Virus record (IMG/VR): IMGVR_UViG_3300043434_001104
Coordinates: 1 to 45,185 of that record
Reading direction: 5' to 3' (one strand)
Source of the DNA: a virus
DNA length: 45,185 nucleotides
Shown: piece by piece, positions 15,201-22,632 of the stretch
Position numbering within the stretch: position 1 is the stretch's first letter
How the letters are laid out: every line of letters starts with the position of its first letter
Notes under the pieces: model-generated
What the model saw: the letters and a program-made list of their open reading frames with translations, nothing else
Databases searched by the model: none
What the model was told of the DNA's origin: nothing
Program-made: the position numbers and the translations under genes

Positions 15201-17905
15201 AAGGTTTAATAGGTGCAACTCAAAGACAAAGACTATCAGCTCAAATTTCTAGAAGACCAGAGCTAGAGGCCAGAGCTAGAAAAGAATCTTTAAGGAATTT
15301 TCAAAAGGATAGAATTAGTTCGGTGCAGTCTTTGGAGAGTTTAATACCATCTACATTGAGTTCAGAGTTGCAGTTTAGTTTAAAGACTGGTATTTTAGAA
15401 GCCACAAAAAGCATTAGAAAGCAAAATACTTTAGATAAAGTTGCTGAAGAAGCTAATAAAAGATATGCGGAAACCGTTCAAGAAATAAATAAAGCCGTTA
15501 AAGAAGAAACGACAGAAAGAAGCCGTTTTATTGATCAAATACAAGATTCTTTGACTAATGGGAGCATTAAATTTGAAAGTTCGGTAGTTGGAGCAGCTCA
15601 AGAATTTGCTAGAATAATAAAAGCATCAAGTCTGGCTCCAAAAGAGGTGGAATTAAAAGATTTGCAATCTAAAAAAGCAGAAGCTCAAAAAGACCTTGAA
15701 TCAAGAAATGTAGCGATAGAAAAATATTTGTCAGACAGAGATAAATATATAAAGAAATTTGAAAAAGGAAATCCTGGTCAAAAAAGTCTTATGCGGGATC
15801 TGCCATTTGAAAATGATTCAGAGTATTTAAAATTGACTGGCAATTTGGATAAATCACAGCAATCTTTTTTAGACTTAAATACTGCAATTGCAGAATTAGA
15901 AAAAAGGATAAAAGAATTTGTTCCAACGCCAACATTTATGCCTTCTAGTGTGATTCCACCGCTTCTAAAAAGAAAATTGGAAACTCCCGAAACCAAACCT
16001 CTGCCGACCAGTCCACCAGAAGGAACGGAAGATCCTCTTGAAGCAGCTAGATTGGAAGAAAAAGCTTCTCTACTTGAGATCGCCAATACAACTGAAAACG
16101 CAGCCGATGAATTGCAAAAACTTACTAGCGTCTCAAGAATACTAGCCGATGAGTTCATGCAGCTAAAAGATGGTATACCTGCTGCCATCGCTGCAATTAT
16201 ATCACAAAGAAATAAATCAATCTCTGGAGCAGAAATTCTTGGCGCTAACTATGATTTAGAAACAAATAGACAGTTAGCTGGTGCAAAAACACAAGAAGAG
16301 TATGAAAAAATCACAAGAGACCGTCAAAACAAAGGCATTGGACAACTCTTCGCCGAAGAATATGGTAAAACACCAGAAGAACAAGCTTTAGACTTGAAGA
16401 AAACCATCGTAGATGGTTCTGTTCAATTCAAAAACAATATGATCGAAGCAATTATGGGCGCTGCCGAAGGCACATCTAGTCTCAAAGATGGCTTGCGTTC
16501 TGCTGCTTACGAATTCGTAAAAATGATCAACCAAAAAATGATGAGCAACTTGGTTGACAAGCTCGTCGGTGGAAATGTTCAGAGCGGAACAGGTCAAACT
16601 AGTGGTGGATTAATTAATTTCTTCTCCAACATGTTTGCTTCTGGCGGCAAAGTAACTGGCGGTTCTGGCACTAAAGACGATGTTCCTGCAATGCTTATGG
16701 GCGGCGAATATGTCGTGAATAAGAGAGCTGTAGCAAAGTATGGCCCACAATTCCTAGAAGCCATCAACAATGGCACGCTCGCTGGATATGCTAAAGGTGG
16801 AACTGTGCAAAGAGGTCCTCAAGGAAACTTCTATACTCCAGGAACTTTTGGTCAAGGAGCTATCAGCGGTAAAAGAAACCTTTTGGATTTCGCAACCCAA
16901 AGCGGCACAACTGGTAAATATGATCAAATGGTAAATGAATCGGGCTTTCAAGCTATTCGCTTGGAACCAGAAAGCAATCGTTTGAGCTTTTCTGGCATGA
17001 GAAACTCGCCTATGTTCGAAGTTACTCAGTCAGCAAAACAACAAGCTTTTGATTTGTATCTCCAACAATATAACGCTGAACAAGAAGCTCGTAGACAATC
17101 TAAAGCGCAGAAAAAAGCTTTGACAAATCAGTTGCTGATGCTCGCTGGATCTGTCGCTTTAGGTGGACTTGGCAAAGTGGCAATGACTGGAGGAAAAGCC
17201 GCTCTTGGCTCACTTGGATCAAATGCTACACTTGGACAAAAAGCAATGGCATTCCTCAAAGGAGCGTGGAGTGGTGGAAATGTTGCTGGAACAAATCAAA
17301 TGGCTGGTGGATTAAAAAATCTATTTACTGGTAATTTTAATACTGCTTTTAGATCTGGCACGGTATTGAAAGCTATTGGGCTTGATGATGGATTGCAAAT
17401 AAAAAGTAGAATTCTAATGCCAGATAGAAATTCAATGTATAAAAATATATATCCTATTCCTACTGGCGATGGAGCAGACACAGAGGCATTTAATATGCTA
17501 ATAGGTGAGCGTTATGCTACTGGCGGCATGATTCCATCTACTTCTGGTATCGACACTGTTCCAGCTATGCTTTCTGGTGGAGAGTTTATCATGAATAGAG
17601 CAGCGGTTCAAAACATTGGCGCAGGTAATCTTCGCTCGATGAACTCTGGAGCTGCATCTGTCACTTCAGAAGAAACAAGCAAAGATTTGAATGCCCAACT
17701 TATCGCTAAACTCGACGAACTGATTCAAGTTTCGGGGTCAAGTGGCGACATCAACATCAATGTTTCTTCTTCTGGTGATTCAAGAGAACAATCCTCAACT
17801 CAAGATGGATCGTCGCAAAGACAACAATTGGCGAGACAAATCCGCGATGCTGTGTTGCAAGTCATTCAAGAAGAAAAACGCATAGGAGGCACTCTAAGAA
17901 GATAA
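9290..17905 (+). CDS. Giant tail tape measure protein with embedded cassette domains
   Basis: A 2,871-residue tape measure protein that sets tail length (about 430 nm at ~1.5 angstrom per residue, if all residues span the tail) and is usually ejected with the DNA. Residues ~85-370 match the phage tail tape measure domain (hallmark RGGAVIGNSFKTIFARIQ). Hydrophobic segments lie at ~425-455 and ~1540-1570. Residues ~570-1340 contain repeated (G)GFxPNFA-type motifs that separate inserted domains: two with PD-(D/E)XK-like residues and one kinase-like. Residues ~1620-2250 are largely coiled coil. GEYVVN-type tape measure motifs occur at ~592, ~2472 and ~2764. The C-terminus is Ser/Gln-rich. The next gene starts 1 nt after the stop. 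The inserted enzymatic-looking domains are unusual for a pure ruler. Confidence 0.92.
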   Translation: MQAIQLPVTQVGLEQSIQAAMKRASGSAQINLGTNSRQINALSQPLGRITGQADEFSKSMAAANARVLAFGASAGIIAGVSKAMSGLVTSTIKVEKSLVEINAVLNKSGSELDKFGQQIFNTAKNTGKSFEEVASGALELARQGLSAEDTINRLNDALILSRLSGLDAAQSVEGLTAAFNSFKKSGITTAEILNKVVAVSQKYAVSERDIIEGVKRSASVAQQAGVSFEELAAVITAVQQTTARGGAVIGNSFKTIFARIQRKDVLSDLKGMGIAVEDLQGNVLPALRILENLAAKLNNFSQIEQASIAEKLGGVFQLDKLLAALKDLSSEASVTSGALEVMGKAGNSAYQKNVVLNQTLAALLNKVAVSAEQLGAKLGEIGVTDSLKNVLGFFNGLLEGIQKVLGEESGLGTMVRGLVKGLGNFLGGPGLAIFGAIILKLSKDLVQFGFASLKTFFGIGKAAQEVKSVETAISQILAKNVNLQQQLFALEGNRAAQLKVITGALVEQEALLRRSANISSGLAKPLYNVGVRAGGSGLRVGNSADGYMPAVAKESKAIKQGVGGARAGDKPVVIPNFNFGGGKKGTMVAHTGEYVVPNFNGSGGSAVFNRQMVQSMGLPSGAKKINAAGGFVPNFAIKGLAAKDFDKEGGGEYKILAGRIFESLLRGENYIDLTENVVGPDIDKGKFKIKEAKISGKAAWRDPNFGTGKPKGSNLILPKTATDDFDKKLILEKGADIFRSQITHQKLFGIARKIIARESVKPVTNLSRIELASNGFIPNFAPKFNAETVRKYADEIEKYKHPTKDFYEFPDGTGGYGSQIKNVLSRQQSKAVANKIIKEKKIEDKGFYNLNADELGGILLVSPRFGKSQGSLDTSMQIGEIPYFNQDKSPPIDKNKYIKLAGIKTSNTPSGRDLKSLRADVNELFSDGIVKLAYRLYGETFDPASGGEFSAKLQSLDASKKEQLLPPAAQGDLFEAAGKVALNSFANLESLFGSGEQNRPFDFQNPEALRKVFGVNAKRGEAKRGGEKNFSSSKQVQGIIKKIFNDSEYGQSAVQSLKNQGAFNFSKAQKAAQAKNAFGGFIPNFAQTGQLIGSGQESDVFRKGNRVIKYSKGDERQASEKAQLNKAMNWAAAKNQLNNIYKDGKLRILQTFQRQGFSVQAFAGETGATVIKDKLKAFKLSDLIDRKFEEARNRNTQEPDWLAPLFFDPDPRNFTFLNGVKGDINRASVEEIFNANKFGLIDMGVYPLRLPDIKKRAAGGFLPNFANPLQAAVGREMAAGVPASQIYIDKSPALKNAANPMGLMVANRRDEPAGGFQGINRARREGANPMTYGAAGGFVPNYVAAVPAQHQAAAYGRPAASSTANDKAASGAGKTLVALVAFQSAVSVLSGFLEQAGDGGKKLAETLQKVATTALIFGGIAFSDPIKKLKEFADELEKTRKAARDSATDGYYKGYRSGRAGESTDKLNLMGKIGGGVGRGVTFARDTASNAYGFVRNKAAGAATAFASTNIGGKVIGFGRGVGNFGRGVGAVGGFVGRGIGAAGVAAGGLLGPITLAVGGFKAVGEALSGFRTFSNSAAKSLGEMSVYAAKASESLSELDKTAIEAETNRRYGVTGGTLLGSIADITGASAIASGITGRQISNTSYRGRNVELSNVSEDTFKQIEKAFIASYVGANRTKFATAEDAAGVAAAEFSKKFADGFDEFDAEYIKNDIKELSEEAQRFRKDNAVAEALKQAKIQSELAARDVINFNNVLGDSANKIIQLKAKVFELKSSNEIFKALSEAGTENAINLSEFQKVAQKLGTTLQSLDASKAVQELDLFTKTTENIDNIVRTNLKDLTVQDVGLGEVYSKIKTDILSGDLERINAVIANPAKASDLIRLFGQDYRTVLQDLTKEYANQTVEIKNQLKEAQNNANIEAYRSALAQQTTSALENQTKQLDLQKLSFEKMSEYADKIRASTSKISDLNFEKGLIGATQRQRLSAQISRRPELEARARKESLRNFQKDRISSVQSLESLIPSTLSSELQFSLKTGILEATKSIRKQNTLDKVAEEANKRYAETVQEINKAVKEETTERSRFIDQIQDSLTNGSIKFESSVVGAAQEFARIIKASSLAPKEVELKDLQSKKAEAQKDLESRNVAIEKYLSDRDKYIKKFEKGNPGQKSLMRDLPFENDSEYLKLTGNLDKSQQSFLDLNTAIAELEKRIKEFVPTPTFMPSSVIPPLLKRKLETPETKPLPTSPPEGTEDPLEAARLEEKASLLEIANTTENAADELQKLTSVSRILADEFMQLKDGIPAAIAAIISQRNKSISGAEILGANYDLETNRQLAGAKTQEEYEKITRDRQNKGIGQLFAEEYGKTPEEQALDLKKTIVDGSVQFKNNMIEAIMGAAEGTSSLKDGLRSAAYEFVKMINQKMMSNLVDKLVGGNVQSGTGQTSGGLINFFSNMFASGGKVTGGSGTKDDVPAMLMGGEYVVNKRAVAKYGPQFLEAINNGTLAGYAKGGTVQRGPQGNFYTPGTFGQGAISGKRNLLDFATQSGTTGKYDQMVNESGFQAIRLEPESNRLSFSGMRNSPMFEVTQSAKQQAFDLYLQQYNAEQEARRQSKAQKKALTNQLLMLAGSVALGGLGKVAMTGGKAALGSLGSNATLGQKAMAFLKGAWSGGNVAGTNQMAGGLKNLFTGNFNTAFRSGTVLKAIGLDDGLQIKSRILMPDRNSMYKNIYPIPTGDGADTEAFNMLIGERYATGGMIPSTSGIDTVPAMLSGGEFIMNRAAVQNIGAGNLRSMNSGAASVTSEETSKDLNAQLIAKLDELIQVSGSSGDININVSSSGDSREQSSTQDGSSQRQQLARQIRDAVLQVIQEEKRIGGTLRR
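11198..11611 (+). other. Tape measure inserted domain 1, PD-(D/E)XK nuclease-like
   Basis: Residues ~637-774 lie between two PNFA motifs. They contain GRIFESLL (E662), GPDID (D681) and KEAK (E691, K693), in the order and spacing (E, PD, x9, ExK) of PD-(D/E)XK nuclease folds. Seen: the residues. Inferred: the fold and activity. Confidence 0.45.
11633..12523 (+). other. Tape measure inserted domain 2, PD-(D/E)XK nuclease-like
   Basis: Residues ~782-1078 lie between PNFA motifs. They contain GDLFEAAG (E975), RPFDF (D1002) and GEAK (E1021, K1023), again an E, D, ExK order with 18 residues between D and E. The ~190 residues before this are of no recognised family. Fold and activity are inferred. 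Confidence 0.4.
12548..13057 (+). other. Tape measure inserted domain 3, protein-kinase-like
   Basis: Residues ~1087-1256 show, in order, a glycine-rich loop IGSGQESDVF (G1093, G1095, V1100), the VxK lysine (VIK, K1109), a catalytic-loop-like FDPDPRNF (D1208-x4-N1213) and a DFG-like IDMG (D1242). These are the core residues of kinase-fold phosphotransferases. The classical H of HRD is replaced by F. The domain is short (~170 residues), like minimal kinase domains in phage polyvalent proteins. Confidence 0.6.
13841..13882 (+). repeat. Tandem 21-bp repeat inside the tape measure gene
   Basis: Two copies of a 21-nt unit beginning TTCGGTCGAGGAGTAGGA (13841 and 13862), encoding FGRGVGN then FGRGVGA, within a glycine-rich hydrophobic segment. 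A third looser copy (GGTCGAGGAATAGGAGC) follows. This suggests recent local duplication. Confidence 0.8.
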
Positions 17906-17906
17906 T

Positions 17907-18695
17907 ATGTTTGGATTTACCACTAACAACGAAAACAGAGTATTCATCAATGGCATTCAATTGCCAGGAATTGAAAGCGCAGAGTTTTCGTATTCAAATT
18001 CGTATTCTCCAAGCAGATTTTTGGGCGTGTCAACAATTCATTCTCTTGTTTCAAATGACACACAGAAGCAGTTCTCTTTTGCGCGTTACTTGATCTACAA
18101 CGATCCCTGCCTACAATTTACTGGAAACTCTCCAATAAGCGGAAGCGTTCACTACGATGGCAAATCTTACGGTTTTAATAGCGGTTTTTTAACTGACTAC
18201 AGCGTTAACTGCGCCGTAGGAGCTATTCCCAATGTTAATGCCAACTTTGCTGTTTATGGTCAAATGAACACTGGTATCAGTGCGTCTGGAAATGTTGTCG
18301 CTCCAACAATCTTTATTCCAAATCAAGGATCAATATCTCTGACATGCGACAATGTTTCGACTAATAGAGTTGTTGGTTTTGATTACGCTCTCAAAATCAA
18401 TAGAGAGCCAATCTACACAATAGGATCTTCGTTCCCAGCAGAAGTTATCACAATGCAAGGAATAGAGTTTTCGGCATCAGTGCAAATTGATGTTGATGAT
18501 GCGTTTATGCAAAATGCCGCATCTTTTCTTTCGTTAAGAGAGAACAAATCTATATCTTTTACTGTAAGATCTAGAGACGGAAACACAATACTGCAACAAT
18601 TCTCTATACCAAGAGCTTCTTTGATTGGCGAGAATTTAACGTCTTCGGCAGATGGTGGGGTGAAGTTAACAATTAATTATGCGGGACAAGTATGA
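17907..18695 (+). CDS. Tail-tube-like tail-tip protein, paralogue 2
   Basis: A 262-residue, beta-rich protein sharing the segment LTDYSVNCAVGAIPNVNANF with the tube protein at 4105-5214 and with the 19632 protein. It is ~100 residues shorter than those two. Position right after the tape measure gene suggests a distal tail or tube-initiator protein built on the tube fold. The stop overlaps the next start as ATGA. There is no signal peptide. Assignment is from paralogy and gene order. Confidence 0.65.
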   Translation: MFGFTTNNENRVFINGIQLPGIESAEFSYSNSYSPSRFLGVSTIHSLVSNDTQKQFSFARYLIYNDPCLQFTGNSPISGSVHYDGKSYGFNSGFLTDYSVNCAVGAIPNVNANFAVYGQMNTGISASGNVVAPTIFIPNQGSISLTCDNVSTNRVVGFDYALKINREPIYTIGSSFPAEVITMQGIEFSASVQIDVDDAFMQNAASFLSLRENKSISFTVRSRDGNTILQQFSIPRASLIGENLTSSADGGVKLTINYAGQV

Positions 18696-19630
18696 GTACA
18701 TTTTACGATAGAACAACTGGAAACATTTCGGGTGTAAATGCATTAACATCTTTAGATTTGGTGTTTCCAGCTTTTGGATCAAGAGTGTCAATGACCGCAA
18801 GATCAAACTCTTATGAGACGCAAAACGGATATTATAATTCAATACCAATGTCCGTAAACAATCTTAATGCTAAGTTCGAGCTAAGATACGATTTGCCAGA
18901 AACCACAGCGCAACAGTTGGTGAGATTTTTAGAATCAAAAAAGGGGCAAGACTTTATTGAATTCGATGATCCATCTGACTTTTACAAAAGATTGAGTGGT
19001 GTCTGCAATAATTATGCAATCAATCACATCAATAAGCGTCATTACGAAGTAGCATTCTCTCTCGATGTTAATCAAGCTTCTTCTATACTCAATTGGTCTG
19101 GCATGTCTTATGTAAACGCGACTGTAAAAAATTGGTCAGCAGGTCAACAGTTCAAAAAATACGACATTCTTTATTCTGGCGTGAATCAAGAAAAATTAAA
19201 AAACTTTTATTATTGTACGCAAGATCACACATCTGCAAGTTCTGCTATTGATGGGCCAACAGGATCATCTGCACGATGGAGCCAAAACTTTTTCTTTGAG
19301 CCAGATGTTGGATTACAAAACGATGTGAAGATGCGAGTAGAAACCATCGAATTCAAAAACTCTTTTATTCAAAATATCAACTCAACAAAAAATACTTCGC
19401 TGATTAATTTGAGCTATAAGTTTGAGAATATTGATGACCAAAAAGCAAAAGCTATTTTTCACTTTTTAGAAAACAAGTTCGGCTACAGAAGATTCGAACA
19501 TACTCCAACATCAGTATATAATCGCCCGAAAGTATATTATGCTCCAACTTGGAGCCACTCTTGGAATTATCACAATTCGCACACAATAGAAGTTAACCTT
19601 ATCGAAGATCCTCTTGGGATAGTGCCATAA
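18692..19630 (+). CDS. Minor tail protein, lambda gpM-like, duplicated domain
   Basis: A 312-residue protein containing two similar halves. Residues ~60-135 contain LRYDLPETTAQQLVRFLESK then FIEFDDP and HYEVAFSLDV; residues ~235-308 contain LSYKFENIDDQKAKAIFHFL then RRFEHTP and HTIEVNLIEDP. Both match the lambda gpM/phage minor tail pattern, in which a capped helix is followed by F-x-[WY/E] and a beta hairpin ending in an E. gpM-like proteins sit at the tail tip and connect tape measure and hub. It lies between two tube paralogues. The start is coupled to the preceding gene (ATGA) and the next ATG is 1 nt after the stop. Confidence 0.72.
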   Translation: MSTFYDRTTGNISGVNALTSLDLVFPAFGSRVSMTARSNSYETQNGYYNSIPMSVNNLNAKFELRYDLPETTAQQLVRFLESKKGQDFIEFDDPSDFYKRLSGVCNNYAINHINKRHYEVAFSLDVNQASSILNWSGMSYVNATVKNWSAGQQFKKYDILYSGVNQEKLKNFYYCTQDHTSASSAIDGPTGSSARWSQNFFFEPDVGLQNDVKMRVETIEFKNSFIQNINSTKNTSLINLSYKFENIDDQKAKAIFHFLENKFGYRRFEHTPTSVYNRPKVYYAPTWSHSWNYHNSHTIEVNLIEDPLGIVP

Positions 19631-19631
19631 T

Positions 19632-20741
19632 ATGAAACCAATCTTAAAAAGCAATTCGTCATTTCTTGCAGTCAGCCCATCTCCAGCTTGGACAACTGGA
19701 CAGCAGAGTGGATACTTCATGCCTTTAATTCAAGGCTCAGAAGTGTCAATTTCTTTAGAGAGACAATCTTCTAAATCGGTTGGATCTAATGCGTATGCAG
19801 TTAATGATTTAGTTAGGTCTCCAAATGTTTCGTTCAATATTAATTATTTATTTTCACCATATCTAGTTAACGAAAATTTATTTGGCATATCGTCGCCAAC
19901 TACTGGAGTGGGTAAATATATAGCGTCTGGAATGTCCGATAGGGATCAAAATTTTTATTTGATTATAAATGATAAAGACGGTGAAGATGTTTTAAAAAAT
20001 TTTACAGGAACTTTACCTAGAACAAATTTCAGCGGCATGACATGTATGGCAGTAGGAAATTGTTTCTTGACTAATTATTCGCTTGCATTTCAAGTAGGGA
20101 GCATACCAACAGCAACAGTATCATTCGATGCTTCCAACTTGCAAATGACTAATTTAACTGGCTCAAGAGTTAGCATTCCAGCTATAAATTTACAATCTGG
20201 CAATAATACAAATTCTGGGTTTTTAGATTTTTCTAATTTGCAAACATCTCTATCTGGCTATGCCAGCGGATTCTCTGGCAGCAAACCAAATGTATACAGA
20301 CTTCCAGTTTTATCCCCACAGGGAATCAATGCAAGTTTAGATAACTTGCAAATGGGAGGGCCAGTTCTTGTTAGTGGGGCAATTCTTCAATCAATAAATC
20401 TTTCTGTACCATTCGAAAGAACCGATTTGTATGGGTTTGGCAGCAACCATGTATATGGAAGGAAGTTGCAATTGCCAATCAATGCGACCCTTGATTTAAG
20501 CGCTTTGATAACAGGATTTTCAAGCGGAAACCTTCATCTTATTAATCAATCAGAGGCATTTTATAATTTTGACATTACCTTTATAGATCACTTAAAAACT
20601 TCTTCTGGAAGACTTGAAGTAAGAGGTGCGAAACTAAATTCAGTCTCTCACTCTATGCAGGTAAATGGATCTATGGATTTCAATGCAAACTATTCAATTT
20701 CAACAAACGAGCTTTCTGGAATCAGAATGTTTAGATTGTAA
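19632..20741 (+). CDS. Tail-tube-like tail-tip protein, paralogue 3
   Basis: A 369-residue, beta-rich protein, the same length as the tube protein at 4105-5214. The two share LTNYSLAFQVGSIPTATVSF (here) versus LTDYSVEFAVGSIPTATVSF, and LPINATLDL versus FPVNATINL. Located at the tail-tip end of the operon, it could form a specialised tube ring or baseplate tube-like hub. It ends only 3 bp from a convergent gene with no terminator hairpin seen between. The role is inferred from paralogy and place. Confidence 0.65.
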   Translation: MKPILKSNSSFLAVSPSPAWTTGQQSGYFMPLIQGSEVSISLERQSSKSVGSNAYAVNDLVRSPNVSFNINYLFSPYLVNENLFGISSPTTGVGKYIASGMSDRDQNFYLIINDKDGEDVLKNFTGTLPRTNFSGMTCMAVGNCFLTNYSLAFQVGSIPTATVSFDASNLQMTNLTGSRVSIPAINLQSGNNTNSGFLDFSNLQTSLSGYASGFSGSKPNVYRLPVLSPQGINASLDNLQMGGPVLVSGAILQSINLSVPFERTDLYGFGSNHVYGRKLQLPINATLDLSALITGFSSGNLHLINQSEAFYNFDITFIDHLKTSSGRLEVRGAKLNSVSHSMQVNGSMDFNANYSISTNELSGIRMFRL

Positions 20742-20744
20742 TTA

Positions 20745-21137
20745 TTATTTGCCAAAATCAACTTTAATATTTTTGCTTTCAAATGATTTCATTTGATCGG
20801 GATGTTTTGCGCCTCTTCGCTTCGCAGAATAATCTTTAAAATATTTTTCTTTTACTGGATCTACGCCACCAGCCATTTCAGCTCTTTGATGGCTAAGCTC
20901 AGCGCTTTTATCGAGAAGATCGCCGTAAGTTCCTTTTTTGGAACCTGTTTTTCTAGCGAAATCTTCCGCTTTGAATGGGTCCATTTTTGAATCAATAGAA
21001 GCATGTGGGCAAGTAAAAACTCTTTTCCACGAAGTTTCTTCGCCACTTTCTCCAAAGTATTCATGTTTTTCATTCATGCCTTGGAAGATTTCGCGATACT
21101 CGTCTGTTTCTTCGTTGTGATAAATATAAATTGGCAT
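20745..21137 (-). CDS. FmdB-like small protein lacking the zinc cysteines
   Basis: A 130-residue protein beginning MPIYIYHNEETDEYREIFQG, which resembles FmdB-type zinc ribbons (MPxYxYxC..CG..F) except that both CxxC pairs are absent; only one Cys (FTCPH) is nearby. The C-terminal ~70 residues are basic (KYFKDYSAKRRGAKHPDQ). The ATG at 21137 is preferred over the upstream in-frame TTG because it gives the FmdB-like MPIY start and lies 1 nt after the preceding stop. FmdB-like proteins are small and often of unclear role; a degenerate ribbon here suggests a structural or binding role. It is the last gene of the leftward operon. Confidence 0.6.
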   Translation of the reverse strand: MPIYIYHNEETDEYREIFQGMNEKHEYFGESGEETSWKRVFTCPHASIDSKMDPFKAEDFARKTGSKKGTYGDLLDKSAELSHQRAEMAGGVDPVKEKYFKDYSAKRRGAKHPDQMKSFESKNIKVDFGK

Positions 21138-21138
21138 T

Positions 21139-22221
21139 TTATTCAAACGACTTTAGAATTTGTTTAGCTGTAACTGCGTATGTCATGCGCTGCCCGAGAT
21201 CAATACCTTTAGTGTTAATTGGGTTTGCAGCCAAAGCTTTTTCTGCTCTTTCAAAAGAAGAGACGAGAGCTTCTTCGGAATAAGCATGGAACGTCCCTTG
21301 ATTAAAGGGTTGACCCGTAACGAAAAATACTCCATCGTGAGAATCAACAGGAATATCTGCATCTACAATAATAGAGTTGTCAGATGTTGCCCAATCTTTA
21401 TGAGCTGTATGATTAGCAACGATAGACCACTTTCCTAAGCAGGTAGCGTTGAAAGAGGGAAGATTCCAACCCTCTGCCAAACTAAGGCCAGTCAAATCAA
21501 TATCAATTGCATTCAATAGTTCATTAACTTCCTTGTTTGTTTTAAGAAATGGAAGGAAGTTGATATTCGAATATCTTTTGCCTCCAAGCAGACTTTTAAT
21601 TATTTCGTTCATCTGCTCTGTTTTGAAAAAAGGATTTGTGATACAACAAGTCAACTGATACTTATTATTGTTTCCATACTTTTCCAACCACGCTTTAATG
21701 ATTGCGCCAGTATTCTTTCTCTTTTCAAACTTGCCCATTAACCCAAAATGAACAACGCCTTCTAGGTATTTGCGGTCAGTTTTTTTGAAATCTTCGTCAA
21801 AGCCAAGAGGAGCGAACACAAAATTGTCACAACCTTTTTGTTTAAATTTTTCAATAGCATCATTAGAGCTTACGATTACTTTGTTTTGGGATTTGGCAAT
21901 AGCAATCTCTACATCTGTAGGATCGCTACATTCGTAAAAGGTAAAAAGATTTTGACAATGAGATTTTCTGTCATCCCCACCATTAAAGTGCCACAACTTC
22001 AATGATGGAGATTTTTTTGACAACGCCGAATAACGAACATCTATTGCATTCTGCAAATACTTTTTGAACCCATCGTCAGCTCTATATGCCGACAAGTCTA
22101 CATTACCAATTGGGAATAGCCCAATATCTAGATTCATTTTATAAAACTCTCTCAAAATGTTATAGGAAACATTTCCGAAACTAAGAGAGTTTAATGGAGC
22201 TTCTACTATCAGGCTATTCAT
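21139..22221 (-). CDS. GT-B glycosyltransferase (GT4-like)
   Basis: A 360-residue protein with a Rossmann-like N-terminal half and a C-terminal donor-binding half with LAEGWNLPSFNATCLGKWSI (E of the ExxxxxE type region, followed by the A/G-K/T and catalytic-fold pattern of GT4-like enzymes). Such enzymes transfer a sugar from a nucleotide donor. Its position in an operon with SSB, sigma-like factor and dUTPase does not reveal the acceptor; phage DNA bases, virion proteins or host envelope are all possible. There is no signal peptide or membrane segment, so it should act in the cytoplasm. The next gene starts 1 nt after its stop. Confidence 0.75.
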   Translation of the reverse strand: MNSLIVEAPLNSLSFGNVSYNILREFYKMNLDIGLFPIGNVDLSAYRADDGFKKYLQNAIDVRYSALSKKSPSLKLWHFNGGDDRKSHCQNLFTFYECSDPTDVEIAIAKSQNKVIVSSNDAIEKFKQKGCDNFVFAPLGFDEDFKKTDRKYLEGVVHFGLMGKFEKRKNTGAIIKAWLEKYGNNNKYQLTCCITNPFFKTEQMNEIIKSLLGGKRYSNINFLPFLKTNKEVNELLNAIDIDLTGLSLAEGWNLPSFNATCLGKWSIVANHTAHKDWATSDNSIIVDADIPVDSHDGVFFVTGQPFNQGTFHAYSEEALVSSFERAEKALAANPINTKGIDLGQRMTYAVTAKQILKSFE

Positions 22222-22227
22222 AATAAA

Positions 22228-22632
22228 TTAAAAAGGAATGTCGTCGTCTTCGTCAGCTTGAGACGAAAGATTAGTTGGCGCTGCTGGTTTATTCGAGCCT
22301 TTTTCAGATGGAAGAGAATCTCCTTTAGCTCCACCAGATTTAAGGAATTTTACAGTTTTTGCGCGAATAAAATTCTTGGTTTGTTTTTGGCCATCTTTTT
22401 CCCACGAAGAAGAACTAAGTTCTCCTTCAATATAAACCTCGCGACCTTTTACTAGATATTGCTGACAAACTTCAGCGAGTTTTTCCCAAGCTTCGACATC
22501 AATAAAGCATTTATTTTTTGCCGAATTATCAGAGATGCAAACTCTCATGCGACAGATTGCTTTTCCTGATTGTGTATGTTGGGTAGTCGGATCGGCTACC
22601 AAATGTCCAAGTGCTACGATTGTGTTATGCAT
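22228..22632 (-). CDS. ssb: Single-stranded DNA-binding protein
   Basis: A 134-residue OB-fold SSB. The N-terminal ~100 residues have the expected features: LGHLVADPTTQHTQSGKAIC, then ISDNSAKNKCFIDVEAWEKLAEVC and YIEGELSSSSWEKDGQK. The C-terminal tip is DEDDDIPF, the partner-binding DDDIPF signature of bacterial SSBs. It coats ssDNA during replication and recombination and docks partner enzymes. The gene overlaps the upstream sigma-like gene by 8 nt. Confidence 0.95.
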   Translation of the reverse strand: MHNTIVALGHLVADPTTQHTQSGKAICRMRVCISDNSAKNKCFIDVEAWEKLAEVCQQYLVKGREVYIEGELSSSSWEKDGQKQTKNFIRAKTVKFLKSGGAKGDSLPSEKGSNKPAAPTNLSSQADEDDDIPF

